A stretch of 43,618 bases of DNA from Auxenochlorella pyrenoidosa (taxonomy: Eukaryota > Chlorophyta > Trebouxiophyceae > Chlorellales > Chlorellaceae), in contig KQ481955.1 in the NCBI GenBank assembly GCA_001430745.1, positions 9,078-52,695 of the forward strand, given 5' to 3'. This document shows, piece by piece, positions 11,201 to 21,930 of this stretch (its first letter is position 1; every line of letters begins with the position of its first letter). The notes under the pieces were generated by a model. The model did no database searches. It was not told the origin of the DNA and saw nothing but the letters and a program-made list of their open reading frames with translations. The translations under genes were made by a program, and so were the position numbers.

Positions 11201-11540
11201 GCGTCGGTCGGCCTGCCTGCTGCCGAGGCTGCCCTGACTGCAAGCCATGCTGGCCTCGGTGACGCGTCCTGCCAGCATGTGCGCCTTCCTGATTCTTGAG
11301 CCGCCCTGCTGCTGACCGATCGGTTGCCTGCGGCCCCTTGCCTGCCCCGCCTGCAGGGGCGCCCTGTTTTCGGGCGCCCAGGACGTGCTGCGCAAGTTCA
11401 TGCGGATGGAGGCTGGGTCGGCAGGCATGCAGGTAGCGCTTGGAGGCCATCAGCCACAAGGCGACAGCCCGCTGTCGACACACCCGGCAGCAGCCAACCG
11501 CCTGCGCCGCCTGACAGAGGCGGCCGCACGGCAGGCATAG
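8240..11540 (+). CDS. M48-family zinc metallopeptidase, OMA1-like, 560 aa
   Basis: Eight exons: 8240-9066, 9356-9624, 9825-9891, 10113-10199, 10434-10512, 10720-10812, 11106-11182, 11357-11540; the sum is 561 codons. M48 hallmarks appear in order: SDINAVCLPGGIVFVHSGLL, then VLGHEVGHAVGRHS (HEXXH at 407-411), then LRQSRQHEYEAD (475-486), which supplies the third zinc ligand, and THPAAANRLRRL near the end. This order matches OMA1/YcaL-type peptidases, which in mitochondria degrade or cut membrane proteins under stress. The N-terminal 275 residues are one exon, basic and low-complexity, with an acidic EEGEEEDEGE stretch and a hydrophobic VRGLLGLAASFLL. The start is the first ATG in frame; MVAPEQRRAM downstream is an alternative. 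Intron 6 starts with GC (10813). Mitochondrial or plastid location is inferred from the family. Confidence 0.9.
9103..9156 (+). repeat. Three-copy 18-base minisatellite in intron 1 of the M48 gene
   Basis: Three tandem 18-base units (9103-9120, 9121-9138, 9139-9156) share the pattern ACCTGCCTTGGCCTGTGC with two or so changes per copy. The unit is a multiple of three, so the repeat reads through openly if the intron is retained. It lies 37 bases into the intron. Confidence 0.85.
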
Positions 11541-11881
11541 GCTCTCAACGGCAACAGTTGGATGTGAAGGGCAGAGGCAGCAGCGCAGCGCAATAATGCT
11601 CTCCAGCTTCAGTCTGAGTCTGAACAACACCATTCACCTGCGGGCACCAGCCGCCGCGCTGCGGCGAGTGCAAAGAGGCGCCTGCATGGCCCTGCATGGC
11701 CGTTCATTCAATTACTTTCGTTGTGCCTTCGATTGCCTGTTGTGAATTGACTGCGGGGGGCTGCCATAGGGCTGCCGCTTGACGTGACGAGGCTCACTCA
11801 GCTTCGCCTGTGTGCCTCGATCGCTGCTGTCGTATTCAAACCTCTCCCAGCGCCTTCCGGGAGTTTGTGAAAGCATCCGGC
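11541..11881. other. Intergenic spacer between the M48 gene and NAR1
   Basis: This 341-base tandem spacer is somewhat richer in A/T than the exons around it, especially near 11700-11760. It must carry the upstream 3' UTR and the NAR1 promoter. I see no RNA gene or repeat. Confidence 0.4.
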
Positions 11882-12945
11882 ATGGCGTTCTCGGGCGCCG
11901 TGAAAATTGGCGATCTCAATGACTTCATTGCGCCCTCCCAGGCCTGTGTGGTCAGCCTACAAGGCGGCAAGCTGGAACCTGCAGCTGACGCCGAGGTGCG
12001 CATATGCTTCTATGCACTGTCACTGCCGCCGCCGCTGCCTGCCGCTCGGCTGCAGACCGCTAACTGGTGCGGCTGCTGGCCGCCAGCTTGCTCGGCTGCC
12101 GCCTCTCAACACTAATCCAGCCTGCCAATAACCTTTTTAGACCTTTCAGTGCGAAGTGTTTTGATTTGGCGGCTTGCATCATCCAAGATCAGGCCTCAGG
12201 GGCGCAAGCAGTTGCCACTGATGCTTCCAGCTCTTCACCGCTCTTTCACCTGCCGTACTCTGTGCAGGTGCAGCTGCAGCAACGGCCCCATGGTGGCGGT
12301 GGCGGCGGCTTCTCGCAGACCCTGCCGGCAGCCCCTGACCAGGCAGTGAAAGTGTCCCTGCATGACTGCCTGGCCTGCAGCGGTTGCGTCACCACGGCAG
12401 AGACAGTGCTGCTGCAGCACCAGAGCACGGGAGAGCTGTTGCAGAGGCTGGCAGACCCCGGCTGGACAGTCGTCGTTTCGCTCTCGCCGCAGTCGGTTGC
12501 TGCGCTTGCTGCGCTGCATGGACTGCCAGCTGCCGACTGCGGCGCGGCGCTGGCAGCCTTTCTGCGCGGCCTCGGCGTGCGCGTAGTGTTTGATGCGGCA
12601 GCAGCGCGCCGCTTGGCGCTCGCCGAGGCGGCGGCGGAGTTTGTGCAGCGGTACCGAGCCAGCGGGCACGGCACCGCGGCGCTGGCGGCAGCAGCGGAGC
12701 AAGGCAGCGATGCTATGGAGGTTGACGGTGCAGAGGGCGCTGTGCAGCAGGCAGGGGAAGGGGCAGCAGCAGTCGGCCCGCTGCCCATGCTGGCCTCGGC
12801 CTGCCCTGGCTGGGTGTGCTACGCCGAGAAGACGCATGGAGACCATGTGCTGCCCTACATCAGCACAGGTGGGGCAAGGGGCGCGGGGCCGAGCGCAGGC
12901 TCAAGGCTCTGGCTCTGGCAGTTCGAGCTGTGCAGCCAAGCACGG

Positions 12946-12977
<32 letters not shown>

Positions 12978-14885
12978 TGTATGGCGTACAGCTTGGCTGG
13001 CTGGTTCCCGGTTAAACTGCAGCTGCAATGGTGCTGCATCCTGGTGACAGCCGTGGCGCATTGACCTTGAGCTCCTTCCCCGCCCTGCAGGCAAGAGCCC
13101 ACAGGCGGTGATGGGCACGATGGTCAAGCGGCGGTGGTGCGGCGCCGCGGGGCTGCCCCCCGACCGCGTCTACCACTGCGCCGTGATGCCCTGCTACGAC
13201 AAGAAACTGGAGGCATCGCGCGAGGACTTTTGGGTGCCAGGTGGGGCCGCCCCTCCCCCGTCTTGCGGCTGCGTGCATCGGCACTGCGAGCAGCTAGCAT
13301 TGCCGGTGCCAGCGGCTAGTGCCATGGCCTGGCGTGCAGCTTGTGGGCTGCCAGCCGGGGCGGGGCTGCAGGGGGAAGGCGGGCGCGTTCACATGGCAGG
13401 CAAGGGCCAAAAGGTACGCGTGTCAAGGAGTGCTAACATGTGTGCGCTTAGAGGTGCCCCCGCCCCTCCCTGCAGGCACCCAGGTGCCTGAGACCGACTG
13501 TGTACTGGCCACCACAGAGCTGCAAGAGCTGCTGGAACAGAGAGGGGTGGACCTGCGCAGCTTGCAGGGGGCGCCCCTGGACAGCATCCTCCCCCCGGCC
13601 CAGGCAGGTGGCGCAGACGGCTTCCCAGGCCTTGGTACTAGCAGCATGCACACGCAGCAGGATGTGCAGCAACAGCAGCAGCAGGATGTTCAGCAGCAGG
13701 CGCAGCATCAGCATCATCAGCAGCAGCGGCCGCCGGCCGGGCCGGGCGGCACCGTGCCCGCCAGCGCTGGCAGCGGCGGCTACCTTGAGCACGTCTTCCG
13801 CGAGGCCGCCTGGCAGCTGTTTGGGCAGCGAGTGCCGCCGGGGCCGCTGCAGATGACTGTGGGGCGCAACGCTGGTGAGGGGGACATTGATGCCTGTTCC
13901 CAGACTCGTACCAGGTGCCGAGCTGCATGCTTGTCTGCCGCCGCTTTCAAGCGTCCGGCAGCCGCCCTGCGGTGCACCCTCTGCCGCACCCGCGCTTTGA
14001 CCTGTCGACCCCCCCCCCCCCCCAACCCCCCCGGCCTGCAGACCTGCGAGAGGTAACGCTCACGGTGGGGGGCGCCCCCGCGCTGCGCTTTGCCGCCGCC
14101 TACGGCTTCAGAAACATCCAGGCAAGCTGGGCGGAGCTGTCCAGACAACGCGTGCCCAGCAGGATACGCCTGTGGCAGGGCGACGCTACCACCGCGGGTG
14201 GCCAGACGACGCTGCCAGTGCCTTGTTCCCGGTGCCGGCATGGTATGCATGTGCTGCATCTGTTAATCTTGGCCCCTGGCCTCTGCAGGGCCTCATGCGC
14301 AAGGTCAAGCTGGGTCGCTGTGAGTACGACTATGTTGAGGTGATGGCCTGCCCGTCAGGTGGGCACACAGCTCATGGCCTGCCCTCCAACAAGGCTTACC
14401 GTAGCAGGCGGTTGTAAAGGCTGCTGTCTGATCGGCGCAGGCGCAGCAGTCGTCTAGCTGCAGCGGGCTGGCCGGTTGCTGCCTGCGCACCACTCAAGGG
14501 TCCCCTGCCCTCCTGTGTGCCCAAGCCCCGCTGTCTGTTCAGCCGACCTGCGAGGGCGCCAATCCCTGGTCTGCTGCCCCGCTGCGCAGGCTGCCTGAAT
14601 GGCGGCGGGCAGCCCAAGCCGGCGGTCGGCCAGACGCCAGCGCAGCTGCTGGAGCAACTGGAGCTGCTGTATGCAGATGCTGGTGGCACCAGCGGCACCA
14701 GCGGCACCAGCAGCAGCAGCAGCCTGTCCAGCGGCAGCGCAGAGCCAGAGCCGGACTGTGCAGTGCGCCAGCTGTATGCAGAGTGGGTGCGCGGGCCGGC
14801 CGGCTCGGAAGCTGCGCGGCAGCTGCTGCACACGCAGTACCACAAGCGCGAGAAGACGGTCACCGCCACGCTGGCCGACTGGTGA
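11882..14885 (+). CDS. NAR1: Cytosolic Fe-S cluster assembly factor NAR1 (IOP1/CIAO3, iron-only hydrogenase-like), 569 aa
   Basis: Seven exons: 11882-11995, 12268-12868, 13091-13240, 13476-13874, 14042-14121, 14289-14358, 14590-14885; the sum is 570 codons. NAR1 hands Fe-S clusters from the cytosolic scaffold to the targeting complex (CIA pathway). The start MAFSGAVKIGDLNDFI matches the family. The N-terminal cluster ligands are Cys22, Cys72, Cys75 and Cys78 (DCLACSGC). The H-cluster-like ligands are Cys217 (in CPGWVCYAEKTHG), Cys273 (AVMPCYDKK), and Cys431 and Cys435 (MACPSGCLNGGGQ). YISTGKSPQAVMGTMVK is also typical. All eight cysteines are present, so it should be functional. A Gln/His-rich insert at 13657-13731 sits between conserved blocks and is not usual. 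Intron 5 begins with GC (14122). The exon 2 acceptor could also be 6 or 12 bases later. Confidence 0.96.
12944..12977 (+). repeat. (GGCA)n microsatellite in NAR1 intron 2
   Basis: About eight perfect tetranucleotide copies lie in NAR1 intron 2 (12869-13090). A shorter run of the same unit occurs at 19671-19684 next to the assembly gap and another near 33440-33453 in the stress-protein gene. Confidence 0.9.
14009..14032 (+). repeat. Poly-C acceptor-side tract in NAR1 intron 4
   Basis: Fifteen C, two A, then seven C sit just before the intron 4 acceptor (14040-14041). It acts as the polypyrimidine tract. The opposite strand is G-rich and could form a quadruplex. Confidence 0.85.
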
Positions 14886-15158
14886 TGCGCGCTCAGGACT
14901 GCGCCGATTCCTGCCCTTCTGCACGACTGACTGGCGCTAATGATGGCCAGTGGGATTGCCTCCCACCTGCTCCTGTCGGCTCACCCTAGGATGCTGTTCA
15001 TGCTGCACTCTGCATCCAGTCGGTCCTCACTGAAATGATGCCGTCGTGGTGACAATCAAGGTTTTCAACAAACCAATACAGAGAAGGGTCACGGAAGTGT
15101 GGCATGGAAGTGTGGCAGCAAAGTGGTGCCCACACGGCATGCGGCTGCACAGGGCCGG

Positions 15159-18100
15159 TCAGTAGCCGCCCTGCACACGGTACGCCGCGCCGTCAAGCGC
15201 CGCCCCGCTGCCGGTGAGCTCGGCCGCCAGCGTGGCGCCGACGCGCAGCCCATCCACCGCGGAGGACACGATGCCGCCCGCGTACCCCGCGCCCTCGCCG
15301 CAGGGGTACAGCCCGGCCAGGCTCAGGCTCTGCAGGCTGTCGGGGTGGCGGTCGATGCGCAGCGGGGCTGACGTCCGGGTCTCTGCCGCGTGCAGCAGCG
15401 CGGCGTCGCTGCAGGGCAGGGGGCGGGGCCGCCGGGAGGGTCAGAGGGTCACAGGGACAATGTCACAAAAAAGCAGAACACTGGAGCAAAGACCACAGTG
15501 CAAGCGTTGCCGAGCACTCGGCAGGAACCCACAGTACGCATCCCGCTGGGATCGAACGGCCCCGGCTCTGGTGCATCATACCGCATGTGCCATGGCGGCA
15601 CAGCTTGCGCATGCCCATGCCCACCTGGCAAAGCCGGGCAGCTGGCGGTCGAAGCGCGCGAGCGCCGCCACAAAGGCGGCAGTCATGTGGGGTGGGTAGA
15701 AGTCGTGCAGGGGGGAGGCCTTGACGCCCAGCCTGCACGCGCAGGCCGTTGGGTACGGGGTCGGGATGAGGAGCGGTCTGGGATGAGAAGGCAGGGCAGC
15801 CAGATGATGGATGGCACACCGCAAGTCTCCGAAAATGACTCCGCCCTTCTTACAAGCAGCATCTGTATGCAGCGTGGCAGCAGCGCACCTTGCCACACTC
15901 CCTGCTGTTCCTGCTGCCGCCCCCCACCCCCATCCCAATCCCACAACCAACACCATCCCCACCACCCGTCAATCCAAACAAACAAACAAAAACACCCCAC
16001 CTATCTACCCACACATCACCCACCCCGTCACCACCACCCATCCACCCACACAGGGGCGGGCCCCCACCTGTAGGAGGATGCCGGCAGTGGCTCCCGCGGC
16101 GCCCGCCCCGCCAAAAAGTCTGACACGCGCTGGGCGGGCGCCGCAAAGGCGCCGCCGCCCCTGCGCGCCGCCTCGCGCTCAAACTGCGGGCGGGGCGGGA
16201 CCGGGGGCGGGCGCGGGTTGAGGGGTGGGGGGCAGGGCGGCATGGGAGAGCCCGTTGTGGCGAGCGCTGGGGCTGGGACTGCGTTTCGGTGGGCTCGCAT
16301 GTGGCCTTGCGGCTGGTCCTTCCACATTTCGAGAGCAGCCCTGGCCCGAGCGTACGTACTGCCCCTCCCCTGCCCCAGGGAGCCCCTGTCCCTCCCCCCG
16401 CCGCACCTCCTGCTGCAGGGCCATGCCCGCCAGCGGGCCGTGCGCCGCCTCCAGGTGTGCCCAGTCGCCCGGCTGCACCGTCACCACCAGCGCAGAGTTG
16501 GCCCACTTGGAGTCTCGCCTGCAGCAGGGGAGGGGGGCGCAGGCGGCGCCGGTTGCGAGCGCCGGGGGCAGGAGGATGCGGCATGCGGCAGGAGCGCGCT
16601 GCGAGGGCCAGGTGCAGGGTGCCTGCAGGCGGCGGGCATGGTCGGCCGCGTCGACCTCGGTGCGCCGACCTGTGCGCTGCCCGGCGGCAGCACCCCCTCA
16701 AAATCAGACACGGCGCCAGCGCGCAGGCACAGCGCACCTGGAGAAGGACATGCCGTTGATGCACAGCTCCCCCTCCTCGGTGCTGGTGGGCACAATCTGC
16801 CCGCCCGGGCACATGCAGAAGCTGTACACGCCGCGTGCGCCGCCCGCCTGCCCCGCCCCCTCCGCCTTGCTGCCACCGGCAAGCAACGGCTGGTACCAGT
16901 CTTCGCCCAGGGCTGCGCCGTCGGCGGCGGCGCCCGCCGCCGCCGCCGCCTGCGCCGCCTGCGCTGCGCTGACCTCGGCAGCCAGGCGGTACTCAGCCAC
17001 CGGGTAGGGCCCCTTGCCTCGCTGGACCTGTAGCAGGGAAAGGGCGGCCTAGGGGAGGTCTATGCTACTTGTTGGGTCCACCGTTTTGAGGCCTCTCTAG
17101 CTTGCTCCAGGGTGACGAGCGCTGAGCGGCGGCTGCACAGCTGCCCACGGCCTCAACACATCCACAATCGCAGCAGCCAGCCCTGCAAGGCAGCGCCCGC
17201 AGGGCAGCAGCACGGCTGCGTCACCTGCTCGGCATCCGCTGCGCCATACTGCAGCCGGTTGATCAGCTCCTGAGGGTGCTCGATGCTGCAGTGAGATGGG
17301 CGGCGCGCACGTGGGCGTTTGTTCAAACCAAACAGGGCCAGATTCTGAGCCTCACCATAGCCGGAGCGGGGCATGTCGGCTTGGGTGGAGCAGAGCTCTG
17401 GACTAAAGTCCAAGCCATGACATCTCCAGAGGGCAGCAAAATCCGTTCCTGGGGTCAGGCTGTTCACCATCCATCCCTCTGTGCACACAGCCCGGCCCGA
17501 GGGGCCACGCACCGGAAGCCGACGGCAAAGGGCTTGGGGGTGATGCACACGTCGTGACGCAGCAGGGCGCGGTACAGCTCGCGCGCCGAGTGGCCCGGAG
17601 CCAGCACCACGCGCGAGGCAGCGATGGTGGAGCCGTCTGCGCGGCACGGCAGCAAGGCGGCGACTCGTGTGCTGGCAGGGCGGGGCACGTGCATGGCCAG
17701 GATACAAACCATGGGCCGACAGCTCTGCAGGGCTGTCCAGAGGGTCGCAGCATCGGGGGCCAACTCCCCAGGTCCCTTGGGGCAGTCCCCTCTCCCCCCC
17801 AGGCCCCACCTGCCAGCCTCACGCCCGCCAGGCGGCCGCCCTGCACAACCACATCCTCCACCTTGCTGCCAAACCGCACCTCGCACCCCAGGGAGATCAG
17901 GTGCTCCCTGCACAGCACGCCAGAGAGGGCGGGAGTGGGCGTTTGGGTGGCGGGGCCGCAAGGCAGCTGGGCGGGTGGCAAGCGGCACGGTTGCCCAGGA
18001 GGCAGAGCAGCACAGAGCGGAAAGGCGAGCAGCCGGGCGCAGAGCGTGGCAGCCGGCCCCTGGCGCAGCAGAGGTGAGACATTCAACGTTGACCCACGCC

Positions 18101-18748
18101 ACCACCACCACCACCCAGCCCTACCGGAAGGCCTTAAGGATGCGGACCAGTCGGTCAGTGCCCAGGTGAGGCTTGCCAGACACCAGCACGCTCTGCAGCG
18201 GGGGCAGCGCAGAGCCCCGCGTCGGCCGCTGCACGCTGGTCCAGGCAACAGCTGGGGGCCCTGCTCCCTTCCCTCTGGCGCCCAGGAGGAGGCACAGGCA
18301 CAGCAGCCAGTGCGGCCCACTCCATCTCCCTGCCGCTGCGCTGCTCCCAAAAACACTAGGCGCAAGGACGCGCCCCCCACTCCACCCACCCACCCACCCA
18401 CCCACCGTCACCCCCACCACAACACACACTCAACCCTCACCTCTGGCGCCCCGAAGCGGTACAGCGTGTCCAGCACCCGCCGCACGGGGTCGCTGTTGCG
18501 CCCGATGCGGGTGGTCAGCTTGCCGTCACTCCAGGTGCCTGCGGCGCACATGGACGCGGGGCGGGGGCACAGAGGTGGGCAGCCTCGGCGCAGGCCAAGC
18601 ACCAGCGCCTGTGCCTGGCCCCATCGCAACCATCCCAGAGGGGAAGGGCCCTCTGGCGACCGCTCCACTCATGTCCCAGATTCAAAGCCAAGGCCACCCG
18701 CGGCCCGCGCACAGCACTGGTGTCGCCCCCACCCCACCCCCCGCCTCA

Positions 18749-18798
<50 letters not shown>

Positions 18799-20877
18799 CC
18801 GGCGCGCCCCTCACCGGCGCCGCCCTCGCCGTAGCACAGGTTGGACTCGGGGTTGACCCGGCGCCGCACAAACAGGGCGCCGATGTCCCTGCCCCGCACC
18901 TCCACGGGCTGCCCCCGCTCCAGCAGAACCACCTGTGTGGGTGGGTNNNNNNNNNNNNNNNNNNNNNNNNNNNNNNNNNNNNNNNNNNNNNNNNNNNNNN
19001 NNNNNNNNNNNNNNNNNNNNNNNNNNNNNNNNNNNNNNNNNNNNNNNNNNNNNNNNNNNNNNNNNNNNNNNNNNNNNNNNNNNNNNNNNNNNNNNNNNNN
19101 NNNNNNNNNNNNNNNNNNNNNNNNNNNNNNNNNNNNNNNNNNNNNNNNNNNNNNNNNNNNNNNNNNNNNNNNNNNNNNNNNNNNNNNNNNNNNNNNNNNN
19201 NNNNNNNNNNNNNNNNNNNNNNNNNNNNNNNNNNNNNNNNNNNNNNNNNNNNNNNNNNNNNNNNNNNNNNNNNNNNNNNNNNNNNNNNNNNNNNNNNNNN
19301 NNNNNNNNNNNNNNNNNNNNNNNNNNNNNNNNNNNNNNNNNNNNNNNNNNNNNNNNNNNNNNNNNNNNNNNNNNNNNNNNNNNNNNNNNNNNNNNNNNNN
19401 NNNNNNNNNNNNNNNNNNNNNNNNNNNNNNNNNNNNNNNNNNNNNNNNNNNNNNNNNNNNNNNNNNNNNNNNNNNNNNNNNNNNNNNNNNNNNNNNNNNN
19501 NNNNNNNNNNNNNNNNNNNNNNNNNNNNNNNNNNNNNNNNNNNNNNNNNNNNNNNNNNNNNNNNNNNNNNNNNNNNNNNNNNNNNNNNNNNNNNNNNNNN
19601 NNNNNNNNNNNNNNNNNNNNNNNNNTATTAAGAAACGGGGGCTGGTTGCTGTTGCGGTCATTAAAGCATGCAGGCAGGCAGGCAGCAGCGTAAAGCAGCA
19701 GACGGGGCCGCATGCTACGTGAGGCAGCCCGCACACGCCCGCAGCGGCCAAGGTTCACACAAGCGCCGGCGGGGTCGGGCGCGGCGCTCGGCGTGGCCTG
19801 GCACCAGCTGCACCGTGCCTTGAATGCAACACCGGCGCTGCCTCGGCCCACTGCTGTTCTCGCCCCGCCCCACCTTGACCCCCGCCTCTGCAAGCTCCAG
19901 CGCCGCAAACAGGCCTGCTGGGCCGCTGCCCACCACCACCACGCGCTCGTCCCTGCCGCCGGCCCCGCTGCCGCCGCCGCTGCCGCCGCCCGCCGCGGGC
20001 TGCGCCGCCTCCTGCGCCTGCTGCTGCTGCCGCTCCAGCTGGCCGGGCCGCTCCTGCAGGCGGCGCAGGCCTGCTGCTGCCAGGGCGGATGAGTCGACAT
20101 CTACCAGGTAGGCCCAGGACTTGCTGCAGCAGGCAGGGAGGGGGGGGTGTTTACAGGCTATAGCACATTGCCCAGTGTGGAGGGCTCGGCCAGGGTCTGT
20201 GTCGCAACTTCCGTTGTGTGTAGACAGACTTTGAGCCCAAACAAGCAGAAGCAAGCAACAAGGAGGGCTCGGTCAGGGCGCGGGCAGAGCTGGGCAGCGG
20301 AGCGGGCCGGCATTTGAGCGGGCCGGGAGCTGGGGCGGCGTGTCGCAGATGTCACATGCGCAGCAGCCAAGTGCGACAAGTCTCACCCCGTGGCGCCGCT
20401 GCCCTTGCCGCTCCGCGCATCAAAGGATTTGCGCACCACTCGCACAGCAGAGTCTGGCAGGGCAAGGCCGCCGCCGCTGGCCCCACTGCTGCTGCCAGCA
20501 CGAATGCCGAGCTTTCTGGCAAGCGCTGCGAGCAGCGCGGGATGCACCCCGAAACTGTCCTTCCCAGGGTCCTGGTCTGCGGGAACGCTCACACCAAATA
20601 CGCGCCAGGCAGGCGCACTCTCCACGTCTGCCCAGCTCGTGCTGCTGCCGCTGCTGCCGCCGCTGCCAGGCCGTCTGCCGCCACCACCGCCTTGCGAGTT
20701 GCGACGTCGCTTCTGCTTGTTTGCAGGAGTATCATCGCTTTTCTGAGCCGTGGATGAGACTCCAGGAGCGGCTGCAGCGGCTGCTGGGCAAAGTTTCGGT
20801 CGCCCAGCGCGTGCATGTGGGCTTACGGCAGGCCGAAAAGTTCCCAATCGCTGCGGTATCGCCTGCATATATTGCAT
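15159..20877 (-). CDS. FAD-dependent oxidoreductase of the COG2509 type (plant/bacterial FAD/NAD(P)-binding family), 727 aa
   Basis: Thirteen exons: 20877-20387, 20123-19874, 18932-18815, 18538-18441, 18192-18125, 17907-17810, 17636-17513, 17285-17225, 17027-16738, 16518-16407, 16183-16068, 15732-15625, 15408-15159; the sum is exactly 728 codons. Conserved blocks: DPGKDSFGVHPALLAALARK, VVRKSFDAR, the dinucleotide-binding VVVVGSGPAGLFAALELAEA (GxGxxG at 229-234), GRDIGALFVRRRVNPESNLC, YGEGGAGTWSDGKLTTRIGR, SGKPHLGTDRLVRIL, the MCPGG(Q) block, MSFSRRDSKWANSALVVTV and, near the end, GLYPCGEGAGYAGGIVSSAV. The reaction of this family is not known to me. The first 60 or so residues, from MQYMQAIPQRLG, are basic and Ser/Ala-rich, like an organelle leader; the ATG at 20868 or one near 21132 are alternatives. 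The assembly gap lies in intron 2 and removes no codons. Convergent with NAR1. Confidence 0.92.
15925..16060 (+). repeat. C/A-rich low-complexity intron sequence
   Basis: This stretch inside intron 11 of the FAD gene (15733-16067) is nearly free of G on the plus strand and contains AAAC and CCACC iterations. On the transcribed sense it is G/T-rich. No gene is evident. Confidence 0.7.
18752..18796 (+). repeat. (CA)n microsatellite in an intron of the FAD gene
   Basis: About 22 CA dinucleotides lie 18 bases from the exon ending at 18815. On the sense strand this is a GT run starting shortly after the donor, so the intron has many nearby GT dinucleotides. Confidence 0.95.
18947..19625. other. 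Assembly gap (679 N) inside FAD gene intron 2
   Basis: Undetermined bases. The exons on each side (19874-20123 and 18815-18932) join in frame as AEAGVK then VVLLERG, which is continuous in the dinucleotide-binding fold. No exon of this gene therefore need be hidden here. Confidence 0.95.
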
Positions 20878-21930
20878 CAGGAGCACGAACGAGGCCTGGT
20901 GCGAAAGCACTTTTGCCAGTCGCCGAAAGCCTGGTGCAACCCTGCGTTCACCAGCTGGAGAAGGAGGCGAGATCTGTAAAGTTGCAAGAATGTAGTGAGA
21001 AAGGTAGTCGCGCAGAGGCCATGGGCCCGCTGCCAGTCCCGCCTGCTGGAGCTTCTCATGCTGTCGTCTCCGCCACCACAGCTCTGTGTTCAGCTCGCCA
21101 TGCCGGTGAGTAAATGGATCTTTCCTTGGCATTCGGCCAGCATTGAGAAATCACATTGCGCCTGGATTGCAGGGTTCCCAAGCTTTCAAGCTGCAACGGC
21201 AGGCAAAAGGCCTGCCTGGACACCCAGGCAGAAGTGTTGCGCTGGGGTCCACTGCTGCAGCGGCGGGCCTCAAAAGTGGCGGCTCATGATAGAACGCACC
21301 ATCCGCCGTGCTGCTCATCCAGCCTGAAACCAGGCTGGCATTTCGTGCAGCGGCCATCTGGCGCGAATGCCTGCCAGTCGCAGCCCCTGTTCAGGCCGAT
21401 AGTGGGGTAAAGATGGTGGATAGTTGGTACCCCACCGGCACAATGGGTCCCCTTCGTCCGCTGCAAGGCGCCCCATGACGTGCAGTGAAGTTCTCGTGTT
21501 TACAGATCATCTGCACATTCTCAATGTGGCATCAGTCTACATGTAGCTTTCAAGCCTGAAGCCTGATCTGACAAGACACCTCCACTGCTGGCCGCCACAC
21601 TGCACTTGCCTGCGCTGCGCTGACGGCAGAGAGAATCTCCCGGCTGGGAGCGCCGGAGAGGCATATCGTTATTCCTTTCGAGCTGGAGGCACTCTCCAGC
21701 CATATAGCGGGTCCCTCAAACACAGCCGGTATCGCCAGGCGAACGCCGACACGCCGGACAGCAACCCGAAGCGCCTATCTCTGCAGCCGCGCTCGATAGC
21801 TTTACGATAGCTAGATAATCTAACTAGAGGTTCCGGCTGGGCTGGGACCCACCCCTACCCCAACCCCCACCCCCTGCCGCTCGGCAGAAACCGCCACCGA
21901 CGCCGCTGCCTGCCCCCAGGCTAGCGTTGC
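20878..21930. other. Divergent intergenic region between the FAD gene and the transporter
   Basis: About 1.05 kb between two start codons, holding both promoters and leaders. It is less GC-rich than the genes, with an A/T-richer stretch at 21795-21830. The open frame running upstream of the FAD start to about 21132 may be leader or extra N-terminus. A C-rich block lies at 21848-21874. I found no RNA gene or third gene. Confidence 0.5.
21848..21874 (-). promoter_or_regulatory. G-quadruplex-forming motif upstream of the transporter
   Basis: The plus strand reads as five runs of three to five C separated by A, TA or AA; the minus strand therefore has five G-runs with loops of one or two bases, which is a textbook quadruplex pattern. 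It lies 57 bases before the transporter ATG, so probably in its 5' leader or core promoter. The regulatory role is inferred. Confidence 0.5.

Noticed and set aside
12944..12977. Regular GGCA repeats considered as a repeat array of special function
   Set aside because: Simple microsatellite without spacers, lying in an intron; common in this genome.
18947..19625. Possible missing exon of the FAD gene in the gap
   Set aside because: Flanking exons join in frame and in fold (AEAGVK to VVLLERG), and the total length is a whole number of codons without it.
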